This document shows positions 8,528-15,856 of a DNA stretch of 57,329 bases, piece after piece. The stretch comes from Bacilli bacterium (GTDB lineage: Bacteria > Bacillota_I > Bacilli_A > RFN20 > CAG-826). The position numbers and the translations under genes were made by a program. Positions within the stretch are counted from its first letter, which is position 1. Each line of letters starts with the position of its first letter. The stretch spans positions 1 to 57,329 of the forward strand of contig JAFSNY010000039.1 of the NCBI GenBank assembly GCA_017447305.1, written 5' to 3'. A model generated the notes under the pieces. That model saw nothing but the letters and a program-made list of their open reading frames with translations, searched no databases and had not been told where the DNA came from.

Positions 8528-8690
8528 TAATTCCTAAACTGGCGTTGAGCTGTCTAAAAGCCTCTTCCCTAGTAATTTCTCCATCAACAACTTTAGATAT
8601 TAATTCAATATCAAAATCACTTAATGGCATACCTTCTAATGACATAGTTGCATTAACATCTTTGATTATTTTTTCAGCTTTTTTACTCAT
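8520..8690 (-). CDS. small VbhA-like antitoxin of the Fic toxin
   Basis: The 56-residue product starts MSKKAEKIIKDVNATMSLEG. The string TMSLEG fits the inhibitory motif (S/T)-x-x-x-E-(G/N) of class I Fic antitoxins, in which the glutamate blocks ATP binding in the Fic active site. The second half, with ISKVVDGEITREEAFRQLN, matches the usual small helical domain with a G-E-I-(S/T)-x-E-E pattern. The ORF is intact and its end overlaps the start of fic (ATGGATAA), as is typical for such pairs. With the toxin frameshifted, the antitoxin may now be an orphan. Confidence 0.85.
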   Translation of the reverse strand: MSKKAEKIIKDVNATMSLEGMPLSDFDIELISKVVDGEITREEAFRQLNASLGING

Positions 8691-8746
8691 GGATTCATTA
8701 TAACATTATCAATCAAATATAATCATTATTTAATTACTTTAAAAAC

Positions 8747-8775
8747 TAAAAAACAGTACCGATTTACGATACTGT
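8747..8775 (-). terminator. Rho-independent terminator upstream of the Fic module
   Basis: On the minus strand a 9-bp stem (ACAGTATCG paired with CGGTACTGT, one T-G) with a 5-base loop precedes six T. It isolates the Fic operon from upstream transcription. Confidence 0.7.
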
Positions 8776-8783
8776 AATAAGCT

Positions 8784-8857
8784 TTGGGGGCAGAGTACTA
8801 AAGTGATACTTTTTGCCTTAAAAAGTTGGGGTGTATTCACCAAAAGTGATACACTTC
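8784..8857. repeat. 74-base repeat, copy A
   Basis: This block aligns along its whole length with 13264-13337 (same order of GGG-GCAGA, TAC-rich box, GGGTGT-TTCAC, and AAAGTGATACACT), and its right half with 7865-7900. Within it AAGTGATAC occurs twice, at 8801 and 8844. It ends 9 bases before the acetyltransferase remnant. The internal repeats and dispersed copies suggest ends of a mobile element. Confidence 0.7.
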
Positions 8858-8865
8858 ATAATATT

Positions 8866-9060
8866 TTATGAATTGACAATCTTTTTTATTTGTTCCTTGT
8901 CTAATTCTTTGGCAGTTAGTAATGGAATTAATTTCCTAATTATCTCAACATCCTTGTCCCACCATTTAAGTTCTAAAAGAAACCTTCTTGTTTCTTTGTC
9001 AAAACGATATTTTTTTACTTGAGCAGGATTGCCTACAGCAACTGAATAAGGTGGTATATC
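8866..9060 (-). pseudogene. 3' end of a CatB-type hexapeptide acetyltransferase
   Basis: The minus strand reads DIPPYSVAVGNPAQVKKYRF and then a tail with FLLELKWWDKDVEIIRKLIP to a TAA at 8866. This is the characteristic C-terminus of xenobiotic (chloramphenicol/streptogramin) O-acetyltransferases: the last left-handed-helix turn G-N-P-A and the W-W-D helix. Nothing of the catalytic part remains; a stop codon precedes the fragment, and it is joined to the end of the small gene at 9033-9266. It is a 64-residue relic of a resistance-type gene, lying next to repeat copy A. Confidence 0.75.
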
Positions 9061-9266
9061 TTAGTGACGATGTTGTCAAAACGATAAAGACTCTTTTCTG
9101 AAATGTCGTATTTTTCTGCAGCCCACTTCTCTGCTTTTTCATAATCATCAGCGGTTATGATTCCTTTGTACATTATATTTTTCAGCACAAACACATGACA
9201 TAGGTAATTCATGGCTCGCTCTAAAATATCAGTGTCTTTGTATGACTTGAATTCTTCTTCGCTCAT
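9033..9266 (-). CDS. small protein of unknown function, 3' end probably altered
   Basis: The gene has a strong ribosome site (AAGGAGG six bases before the ATG). Its first 65 residues are a plausible soluble, charged, mostly helical protein (MSEEEFKSYKDTDILERAMN). The last residues overlap, in another frame, the acetyltransferase remnant, which suggests that the natural 3' end was replaced at a recombination junction near 9060. I do not recognise the family. It is followed in the minus direction by relics only. Confidence 0.5.
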   Translation of the reverse strand: MSEEEFKSYKDTDILERAMNYLCHVFVLKNIMYKGIITADDYEKAEKWAAEKYDISEKSLYRFDNIVTKIYHLIQLL

Positions 9267-9317
9267 AGTGAAACCTCCTTATAGTTCCACTAATTGCTCA
9301 AAAAATCGTTACTTCAA

Positions 9318-9342
9318 ATAAAAAAGACGTTTTCAAACGTCT
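9318..9342 (-). terminator. Rho-independent terminator of the restriction operon
   Basis: An 8-bp stem, AGACGTTT with AAACGTCT on the minus strand, separated by two bases and followed by TTTTTT, begins directly after the stop codon of the restriction endonuclease gene. Confidence 0.85.
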
Positions 9343-11046
9343 CTATAATGATGGTTTTATCGAATTAACAACATCTGTATATGCTTCAGGTGTTGATTGA
9401 ATTAAGTTTCTTAAATACTCATCAAATTGATTTTTGAAAGCGGAAATACGTGGTGATTTATCAATCATATCAACAAAAGCATCTATTGACACAGGGATGA
9501 TGTTTTCATTTTGATCATCCGCATAATATCTAAAGAAGCTAGCAACTCGAGAACTAACAAATGGCGAAATAACCATGCCCATACAGTCATCGTTGCTTCT
9601 AGCTCTTTCGGTTAAATAATGTTCGCGTACTCCTGTTGTCTCTCTTGTCATCATTTCGGTTGGACTTGTTAACATAGTAGGCTCCATGATAAAAGACATA
9701 TTCAAATATCTATATATTAAATCAGCTCTTCTACTTGGGGCATGATGAAGTGGATAACCATTTTCGTTATAAATGATGTTCGAAATCAAGCCAACTTTTC
9801 CATATGATTTTCCAAGAATCAATGCCAAAACATATTCTAGTCTTAATGGTTCATCAATATCGCTATACATGGAGCGACTATTAATTCTCCCACTTAAAAT
9901 CATGAGTTCTTTTCTTAAAGAGTTAAATTCCGCTTCTTCTATCGCCTGTGTTAAAACGTTTGTATAGAATTCGTTATCTAAATATTCTTCAACAGCAATA
10001 ATATCTGAATAATCTTCTATTACAACACCAAGTTGTGAAGCTTTTCTCTTTGCAATTTCAATTCTAATATCAAGACTTTCTTGCCAAGGAAGATGGATGT
10101 TTTCTAAAAATCTATAATATTCAGTTTGATTTCTAAATTCCTTAAAGGAATAATCTTTATATTTAACTAAAATTGATTTAACTTTTTCAATGTTATATGA
10201 CGAGAAATCATACATTGTATAAGTGGATCTGCCTCTTTTTGTTAAAAGACCAGTCATTTCGAATTTTCTAAACACATCATCTGGATACTCATCAGTTATA
10301 TTATCAAATTTTCCAGGAATCAATCCGAGTTCGTTGTAGCAATAATTCTCTAGGTATTTTTGATTAATTCTAAAATTAAATTTTTTTCTATATTTAATTA
10401 TTTCTTCGGCAGCTTTTTTATAGTCACAATCTTTCATGCTAAGGACAAACGCTCCAAATTCATGTTTAGCAATCCCGGTGTTGTCTCTTCCAAGTGCTCT
10501 CCAAAGTTTATTGACTTCATCGATTACAAACAAAACATTCAAAAAAGGTCTAGCCTTATTGTAATTTGCAGGTCGAGATGGATTGTTTGCATGCATCCCT
10601 ATCATTGCTTTGCAATATACATCAGTTGAATATTCTTCATTGCCAATTAAGTCCCACCCCAATTTAGTAATTGAAATCTTATTTAAACCATGTCGGACAG
10701 GTTCGATCATTAAAAAGCCCTGATCTTTTAATGCTCTAAACTGAGTCATAACGCGTCCGTTAAGTCCACACGCTTGTGGATTATCTCGAATTAATTGCTC
10801 CACTTCCGATCCAGTTAATTCAATGCCTTCTTCCAGTTTAAAACGGACGCCTTCTTGCATTCTAGTGAATCTATATATTCCATCAGCGACAAGTCGTGTC
10901 AAATAACTATGGAAAACTTCTTCTGTAAAAATCCGCCCATCAAAGCCTTTAAAAGCAATTAGAAATTTTTCATTTCTATTAGGGTTTCTAACAGTTGTGT
11001 TGATTGAGAAAATTTTAAATCCTGGTCTATTTCCACTAGTTCCCAT
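9343..11046 (-). CDS. AlwI-like type II restriction endonuclease
   Basis: The 567-residue protein opens with KIFSINTTVRNPNRNEKFL, the N-terminal hallmark of the AlwI family (sTTvRNP-R). Near residues 415-455 it has a helical E-Y-V-L-A-L-I-L-GK-YG segment, then LHHAPSRRADLIY and FIMEP, which supply the acid (Asp442) and the E of the nuclease core (Glu455). AlwI cuts outside an asymmetric GGATC site. That two adenine/cytosine methyltransferase genes lie directly upstream in the same operon fits an asymmetric site, where each strand needs its own methylase. The ribosome site AGGAG lies 7 bases before the ATG. The recognition sequence cannot be read here; GGATC is only a guess from the family. 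Confidence 0.8.
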   Translation of the reverse strand: MGTSGNRPGFKIFSINTTVRNPNRNEKFLIAFKGFDGRIFTEEVFHSYLTRLVADGIYRFTRMQEGVRFKLEEGIELTGSEVEQLIRDNPQACGLNGRVMTQFRALKDQGFLMIEPVRHGLNKISITKLGWDLIGNEEYSTDVYCKAMIGMHANNPSRPANYNKARPFLNVLFVIDEVNKLWRALGRDNTGIAKHEFGAFVLSMKDCDYKKAAEEIIKYRKKFNFRINQKYLENYCYNELGLIPGKFDNITDEYPDDVFRKFEMTGLLTKRGRSTYTMYDFSSYNIEKVKSILVKYKDYSFKEFRNQTEYYRFLENIHLPWQESLDIRIEIAKRKASQLGVVIEDYSDIIAVEEYLDNEFYTNVLTQAIEEAEFNSLRKELMILSGRINSRSMYSDIDEPLRLEYVLALILGKSYGKVGLISNIIYNENGYPLHHAPSRRADLIYRYLNMSFIMEPTMLTSPTEMMTRETTGVREHYLTERARSNDDCMGMVISPFVSSRVASFFRYYADDQNENIIPVSIDAFVDMIDKSPRISAFKNQFDEYLRNLIQSTPEAYTDVVNSIKPSL

Positions 11047-11056
11047 ACAAAAGCTC

Positions 11057-11932
11057 CTAAAAATTTGTAATAAGCACTTCTATCGAATCTGTGATGTTAA
11101 CTTTTTGATAATTGGCGTTTCTATATTGCCTTTTAAGATAATGGATATGATATTTTTCAGCCCATTTTATAAGTTCTTCGTTTTTCTTTCCGTTGGAAAT
11201 AAATACATTTGAGAGAGCTGCTTTAATGCCTGCTTGTGATAACTTATCAAATAAAGTAAATAAATTTAAATCATCTATTTGAGACCATTCACCATTATAT
11301 GGTGCGGTTGTAACCAAGTATGGAGGATCAAAATATACAAACGAATTTTTAGTACAGCAATCATAAAGACTTCTATCTAGATAATCTTTTGTAGAAAAAA
11401 GGGCTTTATATTTCTTGCTTTCATTGCAAAATGCGATTGTTTTTTCTCTCAGCGATTTTGAAAAGTCAACCTTGCCAACAGGTACATTAAATAATCCTTT
11501 TTTGTTAAATCTTAAATAATGATTAAAGCCATATATTATAAGTGCAAAGAGTTTTTTGGTGTCTTTGTCGGAATTGTAATCCGACTTAAGCCTATCAAAT
11601 GGAGCCTTATTATATTTGGACAAACCCTCATGTTTATATTCGATGTAATGATTATCAAGATTTGTTGAATCAGTGAAACCATATTCTTCTATTATTTTAT
11701 TCATTGATTCAATAATAGATTCCCCACTATTCTCATAGAGGTATTTGATTAGTTCGATTGCATGATTGTTAATGTCGTTACAAATGATTTCTTTTGCGGA
11801 ACTATTAAACGAAACCATGCCACTACCTGCAAACGCATCAACAAAAACATCGATATCTTTTGGTATGATATCGAGTAATTCTTTTAGTGATTTTGCCTTG
11901 TTACCAGGATAATTCAACGGAGATATCGCCAT
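11057..11932 (-). CDS. D12-class (Dam-like) adenine-N6 DNA methyltransferase
   Basis: Order and motifs match the alpha class: an N-terminal YPGNKAKSL substrate loop, motif I VDAFAGSGMVSF (31-42), an Asp-rich strand IICND (49-53), and catalytic motif IV VYFDPPY (199-205). At 291 residues it is of normal length. It should modify one strand of the site cut by the neighbouring endonuclease, protecting host DNA. Its ATG lies inside the end of the other methyltransferase gene (32-base overlap), so the three genes are translated as one operon in the order methylase, methylase, nuclease. Confidence 0.9.
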   Translation of the reverse strand: MAISPLNYPGNKAKSLKELLDIIPKDIDVFVDAFAGSGMVSFNSSAKEIICNDINNHAIELIKYLYENSGESIIESMNKIIEEYGFTDSTNLDNHYIEYKHEGLSKYNKAPFDRLKSDYNSDKDTKKLFALIIYGFNHYLRFNKKGLFNVPVGKVDFSKSLREKTIAFCNESKKYKALFSTKDYLDRSLYDCCTKNSFVYFDPPYLVTTAPYNGEWSQIDDLNLFTLFDKLSQAGIKAALSNVFISNGKKNEELIKWAEKYHIHYLKRQYRNANYQKVNITDSIEVLITNF

Positions 11933-12623
11933 CTAATCTTTCCACCGATTTCCTGTAATAGTTCTCATCTATCTCAGTAGAAACAGAGTTTCTGCCTGTT
12001 AATTTGCATGCTAAAGCAGTTGTTCCAGATCCACTAAATGGGTCAAAAACAACATCATTTGGATTTGTATGAACTTTTATAATTTCTTCAATTACTTCAA
12101 CGCTTTTTTGAGTTGGGTGAATTCTTCTTTTGCCACCAAGAACAACACCACTCTCATATACTGGTTTTAAATATGATTTGTCAGATGGTTTATTAAATGT
12201 CCATCCTTTTTCGCCTTTGACTGCCCAAATTGCAACTTCAAAGTCCGTTACATATCGACTATTAACATTGCGAGGCATTGGGTTTTTCTTTTCCCACCTA
12301 ATAAGGTCTTTAATTACAAAGCCTTCTTCAACAAGTGCTTCAACAAGATAAGAAAGATTTTTCCAATCGTTGAATATGATCATACAGCCACCTTTTTTAA
12401 CGACAGGTGCACATTTTTTTATCCATTCTTTTTGGTCGAATCCATAATCCCATTGGCCATAGTTCATTCCTGATCTTCCCATGTTAGAAAAACCAAGTTG
12501 GTGAGTTCTGCTTACGCAATAAGGTGGATCAGTAATAATTGCATCAACAAAAAGATGCTTATCAACCATCTCTTTTACTGCTTTTTTATAATCACAATTA
12601 ATAAGAATTGTTTTGTTACTCAC
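11901..12623 (-). CDS. beta-class DNA methyltransferase (DPPY first, FxGxG last)
   Basis: Catalytic motif IV, IITDPPY, comes near residue 33 and the SAM-binding motif DPFSGSGTTALA near residue 204, the motif order of beta-class N6-adenine or N4-cytosine methyltransferases. HPTQKSVEVIEEII just before motif I is also typical. I chose the GTG at 12623 because the ribosome site AAGGTGG (12634-12640) lies ten bases upstream; the GTG at 12632 would be only one base from it. This is the first gene of the restriction-modification operon and diverges from the controller-like gene at 12726. Together with the D12 enzyme it fits methylation of both strands of an asymmetric site. Confidence 0.88.
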   Translation of the reverse strand: MSNKTILINCDYKKAVKEMVDKHLFVDAIITDPPYCVSRTHQLGFSNMGRSGMNYGQWDYGFDQKEWIKKCAPVVKKGGCMIIFNDWKNLSYLVEALVEEGFVIKDLIRWEKKNPMPRNVNSRYVTDFEVAIWAVKGEKGWTFNKPSDKSYLKPVYESGVVLGGKRRIHPTQKSVEVIEEIIKVHTNPNDVVFDPFSGSGTTALACKLTGRNSVSTEIDENYYRKSVERLDGDISVELSW

Positions 12624-12641
12624 ACGAATCACTCCACCTTA

Positions 12642-12665
12642 ACGTTTGGAATACTTCCCAAATGT
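12642..12665. promoter_or_regulatory. candidate operator between the methylase operon and the controller gene
   Basis: ACGTTTGG and CCAAATGT form near-perfect inverted arms (7 of 8) around an 8-base centre. The site lies in the only space between the divergent genes and just upstream of the methylase ribosome site. Controller proteins of restriction systems bind such palindromes, so this is a likely target of the product of 12726-13037. Confidence 0.45.
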
Positions 12666-12713
12666 ATATTAATTATATTTCAGGTGGGTTTTATATGCAA
12701 CGCAGATGTGTAT

Positions 12714-12719
12714 TACAAT
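12714..12719 (+). promoter_or_regulatory. possible -10 box for leaderless transcription of the controller gene
   Basis: TACAAT lies six bases before the ATG at 12726, which would place the transcript start at or next to the start codon. No ribosome site is found at the usual distance. The match at -35 (TTATAT, 17 bases upstream) is weak. Confidence 0.35.
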
Positions 12720-12725
12720 GCTCAC

Positions 12726-13037
12726 ATGAACGTATTAGAAAAAATAAAGAAAATGCAAGCGGAAAGAGGTTGGTCTACCTACAAGCTTGCATATGAATCA
12801 GGCCTAACTCAGTCAACTTTATCTAACATGTTTTCTCGTGGAACTTGTCCAACAGTAGATACTTTAGAAAAAATATGTGAAGCTTTTGGCATTTCTTTGT
12901 CTGATTTCTTTGATGACAATGACAAAGTAGCTCATGTTTCCGAAGAAGAAATGGAATTATTAAGTAAATATAGAGTGCTTACCGATAAAGAAAAAGAAGC
13001 TGTCAGATCAATGGTCACAGCTTTATCTCATAAATAA
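12726..13037 (+). CDS. XRE-family helix-turn-helix regulator, probable restriction controller
   Basis: The 103-residue product has a Cro/CI-type domain in residues 1-62: WSTYKLAYESGLTQSTLSNM contains the two HTH helices, followed by P-T-V-D-T-L-E-K-I-C-E-A-F-G-I-S-L-type dimer contacts. A short helical tail follows (TDKEKEAVRSMVTALSHK). The open frame extends upstream to 12498, but that part overlaps the methylase gene and is not protein-like, so I start at the ATG before NVLEKIKK. Being divergent from and adjacent to the restriction operon, it probably times expression of the nuclease, as C proteins do, although C proteins are usually shorter (about 80 residues). A host-like regulator is the alternative. 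Confidence 0.82.
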   Translation: MNVLEKIKKMQAERGWSTYKLAYESGLTQSTLSNMFSRGTCPTVDTLEKICEAFGISLSDFFDDNDKVAHVSEEEMELLSKYRVLTDKEKEAVRSMVTALSHK

Positions 13038-13059
13038 TAGTTGTCCTTAATTCTATACC

Positions 13060-13079
13060 GAGGCAATGCCTCTTTTTTT
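13060..13079 (+). terminator. Rho-independent terminator after the controller gene
   Basis: GAGGC-AAT-GCCTC is followed by seven T, 22 bases after the stop codon. Confidence 0.75.
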
Positions 13080-13105
13080 ATTTAACTTGAAAACTATTAA
13101 CAGTT

Positions 13106-13168
13106 AAATCGTGTTCTAGTTAAAGTTCAAATAGTTTTCTAGTTGAAACAAATCGTGTTCTAGTTGAA
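13106..13168. repeat. three TTCTAGTT boxes spaced 21-23 bases
   Basis: TTCTAGTT starts at 13114, 13137 and 13158, the last two followed by GAA; the longer unit AAATCGTGTTCTAGTT occurs at 13106 and 13150. This is the same style of helically spaced boxes as at 1744 and 5053, with different sequence. It lies in the roughly 400-base gap after the controller gene, which holds no convincing gene. Confidence 0.5.
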
Positions 13169-13178
13169 CCAATTATTA

Positions 13179-13198
13179 CGGAGAGAGGATTTGAACTA
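13179..13198 (-). other. tRNA-Ser-like 3' end remnant, possible attachment-site relic
   Basis: The minus strand reads TAGTTCAAATCCTCTCTCCG: a T-loop (TTCAAAT) and the 3' acceptor strand TCTCTCC with discriminator G, as in many bacterial serine tRNAs. The 5' part of a tRNA is absent and CCA is replaced by TAA. Integrases commonly recombine into tRNA 3' ends, so this could be a leftover attachment site. It could also be chance similarity. Confidence 0.35.
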
Positions 13199-13263
13199 CC
13201 TCTATTCTTGTCAAAAAAGCATGAAAAAAGGCACTTTTTGGTTATTTTAGTGCCTAAATTATC

Positions 13264-13337
13264 AATTGGGAGCAGACTGCCAAATTGGTACTCTTTGTCG
13301 AAAAAACGGGGGTGTTCACTACCAAAGTGATACACTA
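13264..13337. repeat. 74-base repeat, copy B
   Basis: This block aligns over its full length with 8784-8857 and ends with CCAAAGTGATACACTA. It lies between the restriction controller and the SEFIR gene. A hairpin formed by AGGCACT and AGTGCCT lies just before it. Confidence 0.7.
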
Positions 13338-13439
13338 CTATTCAATTTCTTCATAGTAATGCACTAGTATGTGGTTAACAAGGGCAATCAGCGAACAAAT
13401 TGAATACTTCACAAATCTGAGGACCAGACTATTTTTATT

Positions 13440-14918
13440 TTAGTTTTGTTTGCAGACATCATCTTTCTTCAAATAATCGCTAATAAGAGGAATTCCATAA
13501 AATCTTCCTGAATACGCAAGCCTTAATTCATTGTTGGTAGAATACTTATCCAAAGCCTCTATACTTTTCTTTATGTCTTCTTCATTTTCCCAACCAAACA
13601 ATGTGTAAAAATCTTTCGAAAGAGATTTCGATTTCAAAGAGAGGGCGATTCTCTTTATAAATGACACATTGTTATCGTTGAGATAGCAATGAGATAAAGC
13701 AAACCAATAATTGCCAGTTAATGAAATAGATATATTAGTCAGCAAGCAATCGGCATCAATAAATTCATTAAAACTTAAATATTTTGCTTGGATATGCCTT
13801 CTCCAATATTCTGAAAACCCAGAATAATAGTAAGCTCCTTTTGCTTTGTCTTGATGAAGTTCCCTACCTAAATTCTCCGAGACATTGTAAAGATTGTTGT
13901 ATGTCAAGCAATAAAAAGCATCCTTAAAATACATAAGTTCTGCCGAAACAGAATAGTTACCAATACTAATATAAGGGGTATTGGTAAGATAAAAGATTGA
14001 TTGGTAGTTTTTGCTCGCTAAAAGTAGAGCTATTGTTTCTACAAACAATTCATGCAAAACGATTTTCGCTAAAGAAAAGAAAGACTGTTTAGAGGTTTTC
14101 ATCTCATTTGTGACTTTAAGTACATCAACGAAAAAACAGTGCAAAGCGTTTCCTACATCATCTTTATATTTTATTTCGGACAGAAATGCTAAATATGGGA
14201 TTTTAAAAGAATCAAAAAGGCTGTAGTTTTTTTCAAATTCTGAAGCGTTATAAAAGTCAAAATACTCAATATTCTCACTAATTTTAGTAAAACTGTCTAA
14301 AAGTTGATTAAAAGAAATAGTCAGCGCACGCTTATCACCAATCTCCTTTTTGTTTGCTTTGAATGTGTTGACAATTATCTGCGACTCTGCATTCATTGGG
14401 TTCGACTCATCAACCCATTCTGGTTTGGTTCCTAGCGGGTTTTCTATATATTTTTCATTCCCGTAAAGTGCTTTTACTAATTCAAAATAGCCTTCTTCAA
14501 AATTTGAATCTTCTGACAAATCAATCCATCTTCTTTGTTTTAGATATGTAGGAATACAAGAATCTACTTCTTCTCCTCTTTTCTCAAACAAAACAGGTAT
14601 AAATTTGGTGTTTTCAACATTCGAATATACTTCACCGGAGATGATTTGAGTTTCCTTTCCAGCTCCACCTGTTCTAGAATCAGCTTTTTTCTTGTAATCA
14701 GGAGACAACAATATCAAAACATTAGTTATCGTTGAATCGTTTACGCATTTTTCCATAAAATTATTCATATCATTGCCAAGTTTCATGTGAAATTGATCAA
14801 GAACAACATCAACTCCATCACCTCTAAGTCTCATCGCGAACTCGACAACTCTATCAATATATTTTTGATTGCTCCAACAATATGAAATAAACACTCTTGG
14901 TTTTTCTATCTTTGCCAT
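13440..14918 (-). CDS. SEFIR (TIR-like) domain protein, probable defence effector
   Basis: Residues 8-100 carry the SEFIR pattern: PRVFISYCWSN, then a helix, GDGVDVVLDQFHMKLGNDMN, NVLILLSPDYKKKADSR and GGAGKETQIISGE. SEFIR belongs to the TIR fold superfamily and appears in bacterial immune proteins. The other 390 residues are mostly helical, without a motif known to me, and probably sense or transduce a trigger. The ribosome site AAGGAG is 5 bases before the ATG. The gene lies 29 bases downstream of the unknown gene at 14948-15730, so the two are likely one operon and may act together. The catalytic activity (NAD cleavage or only assembly) cannot be decided from sequence alone. Confidence 0.75.
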   Translation of the reverse strand: MAKIEKPRVFISYCWSNQKYIDRVVEFAMRLRGDGVDVVLDQFHMKLGNDMNNFMEKCVNDSTITNVLILLSPDYKKKADSRTGGAGKETQIISGEVYSNVENTKFIPVLFEKRGEEVDSCIPTYLKQRRWIDLSEDSNFEEGYFELVKALYGNEKYIENPLGTKPEWVDESNPMNAESQIIVNTFKANKKEIGDKRALTISFNQLLDSFTKISENIEYFDFYNASEFEKNYSLFDSFKIPYLAFLSEIKYKDDVGNALHCFFVDVLKVTNEMKTSKQSFFSLAKIVLHELFVETIALLLASKNYQSIFYLTNTPYISIGNYSVSAELMYFKDAFYCLTYNNLYNVSENLGRELHQDKAKGAYYYSGFSEYWRRHIQAKYLSFNEFIDADCLLTNISISLTGNYWFALSHCYLNDNNVSFIKRIALSLKSKSLSKDFYTLFGWENEEDIKKSIEALDKYSTNNELRLAYSGRFYGIPLISDYLKKDDVCKQN

Positions 14919-14947
14919 ACCTTTCTCCTTTTTAACATAAAATCATT

Positions 14948-15730
14948 TTATATTTTGGTTTCTTCCATAACCTTAAACATCATGTCGTGGTTATATTCAA
15001 AGCCCTTTTCTTTTAAGTTTTTAATATCGTAGATAGCCGCTTTCGGCATTTTTATCCGCCTTCCGTTAACAGTTAAATATTTCCAACGGCCCATCCAAAC
15101 TACATATTCGGCTTTTACGTTCTTTATAATACTAAGGAATTTGCTATCAATGAAACAATTGTGAGGGTAATACTTTCCTAATGGTTCTTTTCTATTTAAA
15201 TCTTCTTTATCAATTACTTGAACATAGCTATTAGACTCATCGCAAACAAATAGAACGCAAGTTTTGCATTTAGGATAATTGCTCCTATATGAATCCACTT
15301 TATTAGAATGGTTTATCAACACTCTTTCAAAGTTCTTTAAATAACCTGTGAAGTTAAAATCTTCGTTATTAAAAGTATTCGGAACAAAATATAAGCTTGC
15401 ATTGTATTTATTCCTGTAATCCTTTCCCATAAGTTTTTTCATGTAAGCATTTTCCTTTTGAAACGCGTTCGCTATTTTCTTTCCATTTTTTTCATTAACG
15501 CAATCATCAATTCTCATAACATCCATCATAATTTTGTGCTTTTCGTTGTGAAAATCTGGGGGAAGACTATCTTTGGAGGAAGAATCAATCCAAGATTTAG
15601 CAAATAAAAAACTCTTTATAAGTCTTTCAATACGAAAACAATGGAAAAAGTTCCCGAAATAAGCGATTTTTCCATAAAGGATCGACTTAAAATTCTTGAT
15701 TACAAAACTTTCGTTATCCATTGTCTCCAT
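14948..15730 (-). CDS. unknown protein encoded upstream of the SEFIR gene
   Basis: This 260-residue soluble protein has no signal peptide or membrane span. A cysteine pair (CKTC, around residue 156) followed by a hydrophobic strand (VLFVCDESN) and the motif VVWMGRWKYLTVNGRRIKMP are its most distinctive parts. I do not recognise the family. It is the first gene of a likely two-gene operon with the SEFIR protein and starts about 165 bases downstream of the initiator tRNA, with that tRNA's terminator between them. A sensor or partner role is inference from position only. The bases between it and the terminator show no other gene. Confidence 0.6.
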   Translation of the reverse strand: METMDNESFVIKNFKSILYGKIAYFGNFFHCFRIERLIKSFLFAKSWIDSSSKDSLPPDFHNEKHKIMMDVMRIDDCVNEKNGKKIANAFQKENAYMKKLMGKDYRNKYNASLYFVPNTFNNEDFNFTGYLKNFERVLINHSNKVDSYRSNYPKCKTCVLFVCDESNSYVQVIDKEDLNRKEPLGKYYPHNCFIDSKFLSIIKNVKAEYVVWMGRWKYLTVNGRRIKMPKAAIYDIKNLKEKGFEYNHDMMFKVMEETKI

Positions 15731-15856
15731 AGGTTAGTTATCCTTTGTTAAACAAAAAATAGTATAAACCATTAAGGCAATTGCTACAGCAATAAAATAG
15801 CGATACAGGTTTTTAGTTATAACCTGGAGGTCGGTGTAATCCGTCTCTGCAACCAT

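Noticed and set aside
8263-8703. 146-residue open frame on the plus strand over the Fic module
   Set aside because: It is the antisense of fic and its antitoxin, both of which have strong family motifs.
12498-12725. Longer N-terminus for the XRE regulator
   Set aside because: The extension overlaps the methylase gene and its operator, and the text is not protein-like; the ATG at 12726 gives a normal helix-turn-helix protein.
13120-13335. 71-residue open frame on the minus strand
   Set aside because: It begins within repeat copy B and covers the tRNA-like remnant and the box repeats; nothing supports translation.
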